A stretch of DNA of 64,000 bases. Origin: Crossiella sp. SN42. GTDB lineage: Bacteria > Actinomycetota > Actinomycetes > Mycobacteriales > Pseudonocardiaceae. Location of the stretch: the NCBI RefSeq assembly GCF_023897065.1, contig NZ_JAMHIV010000025.1, forward strand, positions 62,001 to 126,000, written 5' to 3'. Below are positions 19,485 through 28,489 of this stretch, piece after piece. Each line of letters starts with the position of its first letter. Position 1 is the first letter of the stretch. Made by a program: the position numbers and the translations under genes. The notes under the pieces were generated by a model. The model ran no database searches, was not told the origin of the DNA, and saw nothing but the letters and a program-made list of their open reading frames with translations.

Positions 19485-20036
19485 TCAGACCTCGCCCTCG
19501 AACCGGAACTCGTCCTCGGCGTGGCGGGTGATCGCCTTCAGCTGGAGCACGCCCGGCCGGTCGGGCAGCCGGATCCAGTGCTCGATCCGCACCGAACCGC
19601 CGGGCGGGACCGGCTTGTCCGCCTCCGCCACCTCGCGGCCCTTGTCGGTGACGTCCTCCGGCGGTTGCACCACCTCGTCCGAGCCGTGCGCGACGAACGA
19701 GGGGTAGAAGGACGGATCCGGGTACTCCAGCGGGGCCTTGCCAGAGTTGGTCATGGTCACGGTGAACAGCAGCACGCGGGTGCCGGGCACGCGCTCCTCC
19801 GCGGTCAGCTCGGCCTGCGGGACCGGCTTGAACTCCGAGATGGTGAACCTGGTGCCCGAGGGCAGGGCCAGCTCAGCGCCGAACCCGGTGCCCGGCGGGT
19901 CGCCGAAGCGGACCACCGTGCTGGTGGTCGGCGCGGGCGGCAGGGGCGTCGGCGGTGCGGGCGAGGGGGCCGGGGTGCAGGCGGCTGTGGTCAGCGCCGC
20001 GAGGGCGAGCGGCAGTGCGCCCCGCCGGGCGTTCAC
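19485..20036 (-). CDS. Putative lipoprotein, DUF4352-like (copy 4 of a tandem family)
   Basis: 183 residues. The signal sequence ends in the lipobox LTTAAC (Cys at about 20), so the mature protein should be lipid-anchored outside the membrane. After a Pro/Thr-rich linker comes a beta-rich domain with VLLFTVTMTNSGKAPLEY, the pattern of telomeric-repeat/DUF4352-type immunoglobulin-like domains. It ends in FEGEV, shared with its neighbour. It overlaps the next upstream lipoprotein gene by 4 nt. Function unknown. Confidence 0.75.
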   Translation of the reverse strand: MNARRGALPLALAALTTAACTPAPSPAPPTPLPPAPTTSTVVRFGDPPGTGFGAELALPSGTRFTISEFKPVPQAELTAEERVPGTRVLLFTVTMTNSGKAPLEYPDPSFYPSFVAHGSDEVVQPPEDVTDKGREVAEADKPVPPGGSVRIEHWIRLPDRPGVLQLKAITRHAEDEFRFEGEV

Positions 20037-20566
20037 ACCTCACCCTCGAAGTAGACCTCGGCGCGCTCGGGCAGCACGAGCGGCTGCAGCCGCAGCGAAC
20101 CCGGTTTCGCGGGCAGGCCGTAGGCCAGCCGGAGCTTGGTCAGCTTGCCCGGCGGCAGGTCCGGCACGCCCATCGAGAGCTCCGATCCGTGCAGCGTCTC
20201 GACCTCGACCGTCTCCTTGCCGCCCTGCTCGGTGAACGAGCCGAAGCCCAGGGTGTGCAGGTTGGTCAGGGTCTTGCCGGTGTTGTTGGTGATGGTCACG
20301 GTGAAGACCACCGCGCGCGGGGGCTTGGTCTCCTCCTCGTCGAGGCCCTTGGGCTGGTAGGGCTCCGGTTTGGAGACCTCGATCCTGACCTTGCCCGGGG
20401 TCTCCACCGCCTCGCCGAACCTGCCCACCTGCGGTGCCGCGGTGGTGGGCAGGGCCAGCTGCGGGAGGGTCGGGGTGACGGTGACCGGAGTCGGCACCGG
20501 GATGATGGTGCAGGCCGTCGAGCCGAGTAGCAGCGCCCCGGTTACAACGATGGAAACTCCACGCAT
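20033..20566 (-). CDS. Putative lipoprotein, DUF4352-like (copy 3 of a tandem family)
   Basis: 177 residues with lipobox LLGSTAC and a Pro/Thr-rich linker. The domain contains VVFTVTITNNTGKTL and ends in YFEGEV. It overlaps copy 4 by 4 nt, so the two are coupled. Its own start has a GG-rich stretch upstream (rc of the CCCCCA run at 20575). Confidence 0.75.
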   Translation of the reverse strand: MRGVSIVVTGALLLGSTACTIIPVPTPVTVTPTLPQLALPTTAAPQVGRFGEAVETPGKVRIEVSKPEPYQPKGLDEEETKPPRAVVFTVTITNNTGKTLTNLHTLGFGSFTEQGGKETVEVETLHGSELSMGVPDLPPGKLTKLRLAYGLPAKPGSLRLQPLVLPERAEVYFEGEV

Positions 20567-20598
20567 GGTGATACCCCCAGTGCTCTGCGTGTGGCCGG

Positions 20599-21129
20599 TC
20601 AGACCTCGCCGGCGAAGGTGACGTCCTGGTACTTCACGCCCTGGTCCGGCGAGGCCGCGACCAGCAGGGTCCCCGGCTGCTCACCCACGGCGAAACCGAT
20701 CCGCACGTCGATGCTGCGGCCGGCCGGCAGTTCCGGCGCGTCCGGGCTGATGCCCAGCTTGCCCGCCTTGTCCACCAGCGGCTCGGCGTCAGCCACCTTG
20801 CCGGTGCCGCGCTCGGTGAAGGTGCCGTCCAGCTTGGTCAGCGGCAGGCGCAGCGGGGTGCTGCCGCCGTTGCTCAGGGTCAGGGTCAGCTGCACGCCGC
20901 GGCGGCCGGGGCCGACCAGCGGCGACCGCAGCGGGCTCGGCCGGGAGAAGGCCACCGCCACGCCGTCGGACCAGCTGTAGCGCTGACCGAACTGGGCCGT
21001 GCGCGGTGTGCTCGCGGTGCGCCGGTCGGTCTCCTGGTTCGCGCCCGGCTCCTCGGCCACCGAGGGCGCGCAGGCCGTGCTGCCCAGCGCCAGGCCGCAG
21101 ATCGCGGTCACGAGTACCGCACGCTTCAT
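20599..21129 (-). CDS. Putative lipoprotein, DUF4352-like (copy 2 of a tandem family)
   Basis: 176 residues with lipobox LALGSTAC, an Asn/Thr/Pro linker and a domain with VQLTLTLSNGGSTPLRLPL. It ends in TFAGEV. ATG 21129 is preceded by GGGGGCAAC; an in-frame extension to 21153 lacks a ribosome site and would break the signal peptide. Confidence 0.75.
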   Translation of the reverse strand: MKRAVLVTAICGLALGSTACAPSVAEEPGANQETDRRTASTPRTAQFGQRYSWSDGVAVAFSRPSPLRSPLVGPGRRGVQLTLTLSNGGSTPLRLPLTKLDGTFTERGTGKVADAEPLVDKAGKLGISPDAPELPAGRSIDVRIGFAVGEQPGTLLVAASPDQGVKYQDVTFAGEV

Positions 21130-21246
21130 GGTGTTGCCCCCTCGATCACCCATGATCGCCCCCCAGCGGCCATTGTTTCGCCGGTCAACTTCGTGGTCAC
21201 GATATTCGGCCCGAACGGGCAGACCTGCGGACCGGGCCTTGACGCC

Positions 21247-21783
21247 TCAGGCGGTGCCCTCGAAGACCGCCTTGGGCTGGCTGCCGAGCAGGTCGGGAGC
21301 CACCTCCACGCGCAGCGGGCCGGGCTGTTCCGGCAGGCCGAAGGCGACCGTGCCCTGGAAGGTCTGCCCCGGCGGCAGGTCCGGGGTGTCCAGGCCGATG
21401 CCGACGTTGGCCGCGGGATCGCGGATGCTGGGCGCCTTGGCCGCCTCCGGATCGCTGATCCCGGCCCGGCGCGCGGCGAAGACCATGATCGCCGGCTTGA
21501 CCGCGCGGTCGGTGCGGTTGACCAGGGTGATCGCGAAGGACACCACCCGGCCGACGTCCGGGTACAGGCCGCGGGCCTGCTCGGAGAGGGTGTGCGGGGT
21601 GGCTGGGCCGAGGGTCAGCTCCAGGCCGCTCGGCCAGCTGAACCGGCCGCCGAAGCCGGGGACCGCCGGGGTGGTCGAGGTGGCGGGCGCCGGTGGTGGG
21701 GTCGGCTTGGGCAACAGGGTGAGGCCGCAGCCGCCCAGCAGGCTCACCGTGACGATCATCAGCGCCGACATGGTTTTCCGCAT
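21247..21783 (-). CDS. Putative lipoprotein, DUF4352-like (copy 1 of a tandem family)
   Basis: 178 residues with lipobox LLGGCG, a Pro/Thr linker and a domain with VVSFAITLVNRTDRAVKP. It ends in VFEGTA, a variant of the FEGEV tail. ATG 21783 follows GGGGGGC. It is the promoter-proximal member of the array and is divergent from a short-chain dehydrogenase gene. Confidence 0.75.
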   Translation of the reverse strand: MRKTMSALMIVTVSLLGGCGLTLLPKPTPPPAPATSTTPAVPGFGGRFSWPSGLELTLGPATPHTLSEQARGLYPDVGRVVSFAITLVNRTDRAVKPAIMVFAARRAGISDPEAAKAPSIRDPAANVGIGLDTPDLPPGQTFQGTVAFGLPEQPGPLRVEVAPDLLGSQPKAVFEGTA

Positions 21784-21875
21784 GCACGCCCCCCAGGTGC
21801 CGATCACCTACATGGGTGACTTCGTCCCGTTATATCCACTTCGTTACCTGTTCTCCACCCCGCGCGCCCGACCGG

Positions 21876-21881
21876 TAGGTT
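21876..21881 (+). promoter_or_regulatory. -10 element of a leaderless promoter
   Basis: TAGGTT ends 7 nt before ATG 21889. Confidence 0.55.
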
Positions 21882-21888
21882 GCTCGGC

Positions 21889-22668
21889 ATGCCGACCGCG
21901 CTCGTGACCGGACCCACCGCAGGCATCGGTGCGGCCTTCGCCCGCCGCCTGGCCGCCGAGGGACACGACCTGGTGCTGGTCGCCCGCAACGCGCAGCGCC
22001 TCGGTGAGCTCGCCGAACAGCTCACCGCCAAGCACGGGGTCAAGGTCGAGGTGCTGGTCGCCGACCTGGCCGATCCGGCCCAACGTGAGCAGGTGGAAGC
22101 GCGGCTGCGCGCGGACGCCGCGCCGATCGACCTGCTGGTCAACAACGCCGGTCTGGGCACCGGCAAGGACTTCCTGGACAACACCGCCGAGGAGCTGCTC
22201 GGCCAGCACGAGGTGAACGTGACCAGCGTGCTGCGGCTGACCCACGCGGTGCTGCCCGGCATGCGCGCCCGCGGCAGCGGCGCGGTGATCAACGTCTCCA
22301 GCGTGGCCGGGTTCTTCCCCGGTCGCGGCTCGACCTACAGCGCGGGCAAGAGCTACGTGACCCTGCTCTCCGAAGGCCTGGCCATGTCGCTGGCCGGCAC
22401 CGGGATCAAGGTGATGGCGCTGTGCCCCGGCTTCACCCGCACCGAGTTCCACCAGCGGGCCCAGATCGACATGTCCGGCACGCCGGGGTTCTTCTGGTTG
22501 GACGCCGACCGGCTGGTGCACGACAGCCTGGCCGACCTGCGCGCCGGCAAGGTCGTCTCGGTGCCCGGCGTGCAGTACAAGGCGCTGGTCGCGGTGAGCA
22601 AGATCCTGCCGAGGGCGCTGCTGCGCCGGCTCGCCTCCCGGGTCGGCGGCGGTCGCGGGCGCACCTGA
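21889..22668 (+). CDS. Short-chain dehydrogenase/reductase (SDR)
   Basis: 259 residues, a classical SDR. The cofactor loop is TGPTAGIG (7-14), NNAG is present, and the catalytic Ser plus YSAGK (Tyr-x3-Lys) follow [14 protein letters not shown]. The sequence style ([28 protein letters not shown]) matches the DltE/YqjQ-like group of unknown carbonyl substrate. Starting at ATG 21889 leaves the message leaderless. It lies 6 nt upstream of a membrane protein gene and then pyrE. Confidence 0.9.
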   Translation: MPTALVTGPTAGIGAAFARRLAAEGHDLVLVARNAQRLGELAEQLTAKHGVKVEVLVADLADPAQREQVEARLRADAAPIDLLVNNAGLGTGKDFLDNTAEELLGQHEVNVTSVLRLTHAVLPGMRARGSGAVINVSSVAGFFPGRGSTYSAGKSYVTLLSEGLAMSLAGTGIKVMALCPGFTRTEFHQRAQIDMSGTPGFFWLDADRLVHDSLADLRAGKVVSVPGVQYKALVAVSKILPRALLRRLASRVGGGRGRT

Positions 22669-22674
22669 TCCGCC

Positions 22675-23340
22675 GTGGCCGCGCTGGTGCTGTTGTTCCT
22701 GGTCTTCCTGGCCGCCCTGGTGGTCGGGGCGGTCTTCCTGCTGCTGTGGACCAACCGCAGGCAGCAGCAGCGGCAGGCCGAGCTGACCGCGGCGGCGGCC
22801 TCGATCGGCTGGCAGCACGGCTGGACCGAGCCCAAGCTGCTGCGGGACCGGTTCACCGTGCGGAACTCACCGTTCGGCCCCGGCCTGCCCAGCGGTGAGT
22901 CGATCACCGGCACGCACCGGGGCCTGCCGCTGGTGGCCTTCCTCGCCCAGGTCAACGAGCGGGTGCACGAGGCCCAGTCCACCGCGGACTTCGTCGTGGT
23001 GGCGCTGCCGCTGCCCGCGCCGGTGCCCGAGCTGACCCTGGTGCGCAGGCGGCCGGGGCAGGGGCTGCTCCGGATGTTCGGCACCCGGCGGCAGCCCACC
23101 GGCGACGCGGTGTTCGACGACGCCTTCTTCGTCGAGTGCGCGGACCCCGGGTTCGTCGCGCACCTGCTCACCCCGCGGGTCCGGCAGTGGCTCTGGCACC
23201 ACCCGCACTCGCGAGTGGTGAGCTTCCGGTACGGGCCGAGTGATCTTGTGGTGTGGTGGCCTGGCCGGTTCGAGCTGCCCGCGGTGCGGTGGCTCGCGGA
23301 CTACGCCTGCGAGCTGATGTGCTTAGCTGACGCCTCGTGA
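22675..23340 (+). CDS. Membrane-anchored protein of unknown function
   Basis: 221 residues. A strongly hydrophobic N-terminal helix (about 2-25) precedes a basic/Gln-rich segment (NRRQQQRQAELT) and a soluble domain containing GWQHGW, FRYGPSDLVVWWPGRF and a final CELMCLA. No family recognised; similar architecture to the protein at 18785. It overlaps pyrE by 4 nt, so its expression is tied to pyrimidine synthesis, though no functional link can be stated. Confidence 0.72.
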   Translation: MAALVLLFLVFLAALVVGAVFLLLWTNRRQQQRQAELTAAAASIGWQHGWTEPKLLRDRFTVRNSPFGPGLPSGESITGTHRGLPLVAFLAQVNERVHEAQSTADFVVVALPLPAPVPELTLVRRRPGQGLLRMFGTRRQPTGDAVFDDAFFVECADPGFVAHLLTPRVRQWLWHHPHSRVVSFRYGPSDLVVWWPGRFELPAVRWLADYACELMCLADAS

Positions 23341-23900
23341 CCTCCCAGATCAACCCCCAGGCCAAGGCCGAGCTGGCCGCCCTCGTGCGTGAGCTGGCCG
23401 TCGTGCACGGCAAGGTGACGCTGTCCTCCGGCAAGGAGGCCGACTACTACGTCGACCTGCGCCGGGCCACCCTGCACCACGCGGCCGCCCCGCTGATCGG
23501 CCGCCTGCTGGCCCAGCTGACCGCGGACTGGGACTACGCCGCCGTCGGCGGGCTCACCCTGGGCGCGGACCCGGTGGCCACCGCGATGATGCACGCCAGC
23601 GTGGCCGACCCCGGGCTGCGCACGGTGGACGCGTTCGTGGTGCGCAAGGAGCAGAAGGCGCACGGCATGCAGCGCGCGGTCGAGGGCGCGGACGTGGTCG
23701 GCAAGCGGGTGCTCGCGGTGGAGGACACCTCGACCACCGGCGGCAGCGTGCTGACCGCGGTGCGCACCCTGCGCCAGGTCGGCGCCGAGGTCATCGGCGT
23801 GGCCACCGTGGTGGACCGGGGCACCGGCGCGCGGGAGGCGATCGAGGCCGAGGGCCTGCCCTACCGCTACCTGCTCGACCTGGCCGACCTGGGGCTCTGA
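23337..23900 (+). CDS. pyrE: Orotate phosphoribosyltransferase
   Basis: 187 residues. GTG 23337 overlaps the preceding stop. The PRPP-binding motif VLAVEDTSTTGGSV is intact, as is the loop with VRKEQKAHG. It converts orotate and PRPP to OMP in UMP synthesis. Followed 5 nt later by an RNA methyltransferase gene. Confidence 0.97.
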   Translation: MTSQINPQAKAELAALVRELAVVHGKVTLSSGKEADYYVDLRRATLHHAAAPLIGRLLAQLTADWDYAAVGGLTLGADPVATAMMHASVADPGLRTVDAFVVRKEQKAHGMQRAVEGADVVGKRVLAVEDTSTTGGSVLTAVRTLRQVGAEVIGVATVVDRGTGAREAIEAEGLPYRYLLDLADLGL

Positions 23901-23905
23901 CCCCG

Positions 23906-24556
23906 GTGTTCGTGGACGAGCCGGGGCCCACCGAGTGGGGCGCGGAGCAGGTCGGCGTGGGGCCGTGGGCCGGGCCGGTGCCGGATGACCCGCGCCTGGA
24001 TCCCGAGCTGCTGGCCGAGGGCGACCGCCGCAACGTGGTGGACGCCTACCGGTACTGGCGGCGGGAGGCGGTCGTGGCCGACCTGGACGCCCGGCGGCAC
24101 GGCTTCCACGTGGCCATCGAGAACTTCCAGCACGACCACAACATCGGCACCGTGGTGCGCACCGCGAACGCCTTCGCGGCCAAGGCGGTGCACATCGTCG
24201 GGCGCAAACGTTGGAACCGGCGCGGCGCCATGGTCACCGACCGGTACCAGCACGTGCACCACCACGAGGACGTCCCGGCGCTGGCCGAATATGCGCGGGA
24301 GCACGGCCTGACCGTGGTCGGGGTGGACAACACGCCCGGCGCGGCCCGGATCGAGACGGTGACCCTGCCCAGGGACTGCGTGCTGCTGTTCGGGCAGGAG
24401 GGGCCTGGGCTCACCCCGGCGGCGGCCGGGGCCGCGGAGCTGACCGTGTCCATCGCGCAGTTCGGCTCCACCCGCTCGATCAACGCCGGGGTGGCCGCCG
24501 GGATCGTGATGCACGCCTGGGTGCGGGCGCACGCGGATCTCGACACGGCCTGGTGA
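23906..24556 (+). CDS. SpoU-family tRNA/rRNA 2'-O-methyltransferase
   Basis: 216 residues. SpoU (TrmH) motifs are clear: motif 1 NFQHDHNIGTVVRTANAFA with the catalytic Arg, motif 2 LLFGQEGPGL and motif 3 SIAQFGSTRSINAGVAAGI, which form the knotted SAM site. It should methylate a ribose in tRNA or rRNA; the position cannot be assigned. GTG start 5 nt after pyrE. Confidence 0.92.
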   Translation: MFVDEPGPTEWGAEQVGVGPWAGPVPDDPRLDPELLAEGDRRNVVDAYRYWRREAVVADLDARRHGFHVAIENFQHDHNIGTVVRTANAFAAKAVHIVGRKRWNRRGAMVTDRYQHVHHHEDVPALAEYAREHGLTVVGVDNTPGAARIETVTLPRDCVLLFGQEGPGLTPAAAGAAELTVSIAQFGSTRSINAGVAAGIVMHAWVRAHADLDTAW

Positions 24557-24619
24557 GTTTCCCGGAGCGTCGGCCCGTGGTTGCCGGGTTCGGCCGCCGC
24601 CCGCGCGGACCATGGGCGG

Positions 24620-25774
24620 ATGGGTGGCAGGCGGATCGGCCGGAGCGGTGACCGGCCCGAGCTGTGGGCGGCGCGCGCGGCGGTGGCCGAGCGCGCGGTC
24701 TGCGCGCGGCAGCTGCGCAGGGGCCTGCTGACCGGCCGCCTCACCGAGCTCGACGTCTGGCCTGCGGGCCGGTTACGCCGGGGCCGTCGCTCGCCGTGGC
24801 GGGCCACCCTGCTGGACTGCGCGGTGGACGCCTGGCTGCGCGCGCCCACCGCCGATCGGCAGGCCCGGCTGACCGGGCTGGTCCGCGGCCTGCGCGTGCG
24901 GCCGAACCGGCTGGGCAACGCCGAGCTGGCCACCCTCACCCTGGCCCTGCACCGCGCGCACAGCAGGGCGGGGGCGCGCGGGCGGCCCAAGCTGACCAAG
25001 CCCGCGCTGCGGCGGCTGCGGGAGAGCTGGAGCGACCACGCCGGTGGCGGCCTGTGGTCGGACGAGCCTGCCGGGCGCAAGGACGCGGTGGTCAACGGCG
25101 CGGCCGCGTTGCTGTTCGCCCAGCTGGCCACCGAGGGCGGGGAGAAGGCCGACCTGCACCGCGCCCGGTCCACAGTGGACTGGGTGCTGCACCACCTGCT
25201 GGCGGACGGTCTGGTGGTGACCGGGCTGACCGTCGCGCCGGACGGCGGGGTCGGCGCGGTGGACCGGACGATCACCTTGCCCGGCAACGCCTACCTGCTC
25301 GGCGCCTGCGCCAGGCTGGCGGTCAGCACCGGCGAGCGCGGCTGGCCGACGGTCACCGCCCGGCTGGTCACCGCGGTCACCGACCAGCTGGCCGACGCCG
25401 ACCACGTGCTGCGCGGCAGCGGGCCTGGACCGGCGCTGGGCCTGCTCTCCCGCAACCTGGCCTCGGCCGCGCTCGCGCTGCGCGACGACCCGGCCGCGGC
25501 CCGGGCCGCCCAGGTGGTCTTCGGCTCGGCCGAGGCGGCCTGGCGCAACCGCGCGGTGGCCAGGGGCGGCCCGCTGTTCGGTCCGGAGTGGACGGTCCCG
25601 GCCATCTCACCCACTGAGCGACCGCTGGCCGGTGACCCCGGCGCGCCCGTGCCGCGCGCGGAGCGGCAGCTGTCCACGCAGCTCGCGGGCTGGCTGGCGC
25701 TGGAGTCGGCCGCTCTGCTGGAACGCGCGGGCTTCGCCGACCGCGGCTCTGCCCGCCGCCCGCGCACCCTCTAA
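24620..25774 (+). CDS. GH76-like protein with a degenerate active-site motif
   Basis: 384 residues. The layout recalls actinobacterial family 76 proteins: an N-terminal [11 protein letters not shown] helix, then [17 protein letters not shown], then [16 protein letters not shown] and [15 protein letters not shown]. In known GH76 enzymes (alpha-1,6-mannanases) an Asp-Asp pair sits after the second helix; here the same stretch reads [14 protein letters not shown] and the pair is absent, so this may be a pseudo-enzyme. Start uncertain (ATG 24620, weak ribosome site). The assignment is from pattern memory alone. A GTCCACAGTGGAC palindrome lies inside at 25168. Confidence 0.55.
   Translation: MGGRRIGRSGDRPELWAARAAVAERAVCARQLRRGLLTGRLTELDVWPAGRLRRGRRSPWRATLLDCAVDAWLRAPTADRQARLTGLVRGLRVRPNRLGNAELATLTLALHRAHSRAGARGRPKLTKPALRRLRESWSDHAGGGLWSDEPAGRKDAVVNGAAALLFAQLATEGGEKADLHRARSTVDWVLHHLLADGLVVTGLTVAPDGGVGAVDRTITLPGNAYLLGACARLAVSTGERGWPTVTARLVTAVTDQLADADHVLRGSGPGPALGLLSRNLASAALALRDDPAAARAAQVVFGSAEAAWRNRAVARGGPLFGPEWTVPAISPTERPLAGDPGAPVPRAERQLSTQLAGWLALESAALLERAGFADRGSARRPRTL
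25168..25180. repeat. Recurring palindrome GTCCA-N3-TGGAC (copy in the GH76-like gene)
   Basis: GTCCACAGTGGAC, encoding Ser-Thr-Val-Asp with the rare Thr codon ACA. Confidence 0.6.
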
Positions 25775-25777
25775 ACT
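25772..25777 (+). promoter_or_regulatory. -10 element of a leaderless promoter for purD
   Basis: TAAACT, overlapping the upstream stop codon, ends 8 nt before GTG 25786. Confidence 0.5.
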
Positions 25778-25785
25778 GCCGCTCC

Positions 25786-27033
25786 GTGCGCGTCCTGGTG
25801 ATTGGTTCCGGTGCCCGAGAGCACGCCCTGCTGCTTGGCCTGTCCCGCGATCCCGCGGTGACCGCCCTGGCGTGTGCCCCCGGCAACGCGGGCACCGCCT
25901 CCGTCGCGGAGAACTACGGCGTGGCGGCGACCGACCCGGCCGCGGTGACCGCGCTGGCCAAGGAGTTCAACGCCGACCTGGTCGTGGTCGGGCCGGAGGC
26001 GCCGCTGGTGGCCGGGGTGGCCGACGCGGTGCGCGCGGCCGGGATCCCGTGCTTCGGGCCGTCCAGGGAGGCGGCCAGGATCGAGGGCTCCAAGGCCTTC
26101 GCCAAGGACGTGATGGCCGCGGCCGGCGTGCCCACCGCGCACAGCGAGATCGTGGACAACCCGGCCAGGCTGGACGCCGCGCTGGCCCGGTTCGGCCCCA
26201 CCTGGGTGGTCAAGGACGACGGGCTGGCCGCGGGCAAGGGCGTGGTGGTCACCACCGACCTGGACGCCGCCCGCGCGCACGCGATGACCCTGCTCGACGG
26301 CGGCCACCCGGTGCTGCTGGAGTCCTTCCTGGACGGGCCGGAGGTCTCGCTGTTCTGCCTCACCGACGGCCGGACCGTGCGGCCGCTGCTGCCCGCGCAG
26401 GACTTCAAGCGGGTCGGCGACAACGACATCGGCCCGAACACCGGCGGCATGGGCGCCTACGCCCCGCTGCCCTGGGCCGCCCCCGACCTGGTGGACAACA
26501 TCGTGGCCACGGTGGCCCAGCCGGTGGTGGACGAGCTGGCCAAGCGCGGCACCCCGTTCCAGGGCCTGCTCTACGCGGGTCTCGCGGTCACCTCCGAGGG
26601 TCCCTCGGTGATCGAGTTCAACTGCCGCTTCGGCGACCCGGAGACCCAGGTCGTGCTGGCCCTGCTGCGCACCCCGCTGGCCGGGCTGCTGCTCGCGGTG
26701 GCCGAGGGCAGGCTGGCCGAGCAGCCGGAGCTGGACTGGGCCGAGGGCTCCGCGGTCACCGTGGTGCTCGCGGCCGAGGGCTACCCCGGTCTGCCGCGCA
26801 CCGGCGACGTGATCACCGGCGCGGACGCCGAGGGCGTGCTGCACGCCGGCACCCGCCGCCGCGAGGACGGCGCGGTGGTCTCCGCGGGCGGCCGGGTGCT
26901 GTCCGTGGTCGGCACCGGCGCGGACCTGGACGAGGCCCGCGCGGACGCCTACCGCCGGGTTGGCGGGGTGCACCTGACCGGTTCACACCACCGAACGGAC
27001 ATTGCGCTGAAGGCGGCACAGGGCGCGCGCTGA
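25786..27033 (+). CDS. purD: Phosphoribosylamine--glycine ligase (GAR synthetase)
   Basis: 415 residues. ATP-grasp enzyme with the N-terminal [13 protein letters not shown], the family-specific [22 protein letters not shown] and the metal-binding end [12 protein letters not shown]. It makes glycinamide ribonucleotide, step 2 of IMP synthesis. GTG 25786 leaves a leaderless message. Other purine genes in the window (purB, purC, purSQL) are 10-18 kb away. Confidence 0.98.
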   Translation: MRVLVIGSGAREHALLLGLSRDPAVTALACAPGNAGTASVAENYGVAATDPAAVTALAKEFNADLVVVGPEAPLVAGVADAVRAAGIPCFGPSREAARIEGSKAFAKDVMAAAGVPTAHSEIVDNPARLDAALARFGPTWVVKDDGLAAGKGVVVTTDLDAARAHAMTLLDGGHPVLLESFLDGPEVSLFCLTDGRTVRPLLPAQDFKRVGDNDIGPNTGGMGAYAPLPWAAPDLVDNIVATVAQPVVDELAKRGTPFQGLLYAGLAVTSEGPSVIEFNCRFGDPETQVVLALLRTPLAGLLLAVAEGRLAEQPELDWAEGSAVTVVLAAEGYPGLPRTGDVITGADAEGVLHAGTRRREDGAVVSAGGRVLSVVGTGADLDEARADAYRRVGGVHLTGSHHRTDIALKAAQGAR

Positions 27034-27038
27034 CGCCC

Positions 27039-27044
27039 TACCCT
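27039..27044 (+). promoter_or_regulatory. -10 element of a leaderless promoter
   Basis: TACCCT ends 7 nt before GTG 27052. Confidence 0.55.
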
Positions 27045-27051
27045 GCCCAGT

Positions 27052-27354
27052 GTGGGGATGGTCAGGTTCAACCGGGACGCGCTGGAGAGCTGCCGCACCA
27101 CGGTGGCCGGTCAGGCAGGGCAGTTCGGCGCGGTCGGGGACCGCTTCCCGCAGGGCGGGGCGAACGCGGCCATGTTCGGCAAGCTGGCCGACTCCGGCGC
27201 GCTGGCCCAGGCGCTGGACGCGCTGGACAAGTCGATGAACGCCGAGTTCGAGGCGGCCCAGACGTTGCTCGGCAAGGTGGAGCGGGCCCTGGACGCGGTG
27301 CAGCGCACGGTGGAGGACACCGAGCGGGCCAACGCCTCAGGGGTCAGCCGATGA
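27052..27354 (+). CDS. Small helical ESX/type VII secretion-associated protein (EspC-like)
   Basis: 100 residues, predicted to be mostly helical, with no signal peptide or membrane helix. Size, helical hairpin pattern (FNRDALESCRTTVAGQ...FEAAQTLLGKVERALDAVQRTVEDTERAN) and the partner gene fit the EspC-like class of type VII secretion substrates. It overlaps the following WXG-type gene by 4 nt, the usual pairing of co-secreted ESX partners. The family call is inference. Confidence 0.7.
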   Translation: MGMVRFNRDALESCRTTVAGQAGQFGAVGDRFPQGGANAAMFGKLADSGALAQALDALDKSMNAEFEAAQTLLGKVERALDAVQRTVEDTERANASGVSR

Positions 27355-28469
27355 GCGCGCGGGACGCGGTCGCCGCGCTGCCCGGCGGGCAGGCGCTGGC
27401 CGAGATCTGCGACAAGGTCAACGGCGACCCGGAGGCCATCCGCGCGGTGGCCACCCGCTGGACCGAGGCGGCCACCAGCGCGGGCGAGTGCGCGGGCAAG
27501 GTCAAGGGCGCGGTGTCCGGGCTGGACGCCGCCTGGCAGGGCAGCTCCGCGGACGGCTTCGTCGGCTACATGGGCAAGTTCAACGCCGCCGCCACCTCGG
27601 CGCAGACCACCCTCACCCAGGCCGCCGGCGACCTGCGCGCCGCCGCGGACGCGCTGGCCGGGGCGGAGCAGTCGGTGAACACCATCTGCGAGAACCTGCT
27701 CAGCCGGGTCCGCACCTTCAAGCAGCAGAACCGCAACCAGCCGGAGGAGGACGTCCGCCCGGTGATCGAGGGCTTCGTCAAGGAGGCGGTCAGCGACGCC
27801 CAGCCCAAGGTCACCGAGGCCGAACAGGCGTTGAAGTCCGCGCTGGGGGCTCTTCGCGGGCGGACCGTGAATCCGAAGTTCTCCACCATGGACGCGCCCG
27901 ACGGGCAGCCGTTCGCCCCGGCCCAGGGCAAGAAGGTGGACTGGCAGCCGAGCCCGGAGCCGAAGAAGGAACAGCCACCGGCTGAGCGACCGCGGGAGAC
28001 CGGCGGCGGATCCGGCGGCGGCGGTGGTGGCGGTGGCGCGACGGGTGGCGGTGGTGGCGGCGGTCTTGGTCCCAGCGGAGCCCCGCCGCCCGGTGGTGGT
28101 CCGGCGCCGCAGGGGCAGGTGGCGGAGTGGATCAACCAGGCGATCGAGATCCTCAAGGCGCAGGGTTATCCGGTGGACAAGATGAACCCGAACGACATCT
28201 GGATGATCATTCAGAAGGAGTCCGGCGGGAACCCGCACGCGATCAACAACTGGGACTCCAACGCGGCCAAGGGGACGCCGTCGAAGGGGCTGATGCAGAC
28301 CATCGACCCGACCTTCGACCGGTGGTCGCTGCCTGGGCACAAGGACATCTGGAACCCGGTGGACAACATCATCGCGGGGATCCGGTACTCGGTTGAGCGG
28401 TACGGGTCGGTGTCGAACGTGCCGGGTGTGGTGGGGATGAAGACGGGATCGGGTTACCGGGGCTACTAG
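27351..28469 (+). CDS. WXG-type type VII secretion substrate with C-terminal lytic transglycosylase domain
   Basis: 372 residues. The N-terminal ~115 form a WXG100-like helical hairpin with WQG in GLDAAWQGSSADGFVGYM. A Pro/Glu then Gly-rich linker (about 195-250) follows. The C-terminal ~120 residues are a transglycosylase SLT domain: the catalytic Glu in IIQKESGGNPHAINNWD, then GLMQT and NPVDNIIAGIRYSVERYG. No Sec signal exists, so export by the ESX system, probably with the upstream partner, is likely. It should cut peptidoglycan, either for wall remodelling or as a weapon; no immunity gene is adjacent. ATG 27351 overlaps the partner's stop. Confidence 0.88.
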   Translation: MSARDAVAALPGGQALAEICDKVNGDPEAIRAVATRWTEAATSAGECAGKVKGAVSGLDAAWQGSSADGFVGYMGKFNAAATSAQTTLTQAAGDLRAAADALAGAEQSVNTICENLLSRVRTFKQQNRNQPEEDVRPVIEGFVKEAVSDAQPKVTEAEQALKSALGALRGRTVNPKFSTMDAPDGQPFAPAQGKKVDWQPSPEPKKEQPPAERPRETGGGSGGGGGGGGATGGGGGGGLGPSGAPPPGGGPAPQGQVAEWINQAIEILKAQGYPVDKMNPNDIWMIIQKESGGNPHAINNWDSNAAKGTPSKGLMQTIDPTFDRWSLPGHKDIWNPVDNIIAGIRYSVERYGSVSNVPGVVGMKTGSGYRGY

Positions 28470-28477
28470 TGGCTGTT

Positions 28478-28483
28478 TAGGCT
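28478..28483 (+). promoter_or_regulatory. -10 element of a leaderless promoter
   Basis: TAGGCT ends 6 nt before ATG 28490. Confidence 0.55.
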
Positions 28484-28489
28484 GCGGCC

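Noticed and set aside
25632-27350. Long plus-strand frame reaching back from the SLT protein across purD
   Set aside because: Only the last 372 codons (from 27351) are real; upstream it is an Arg/Gly-rich shadow of purD in another frame.
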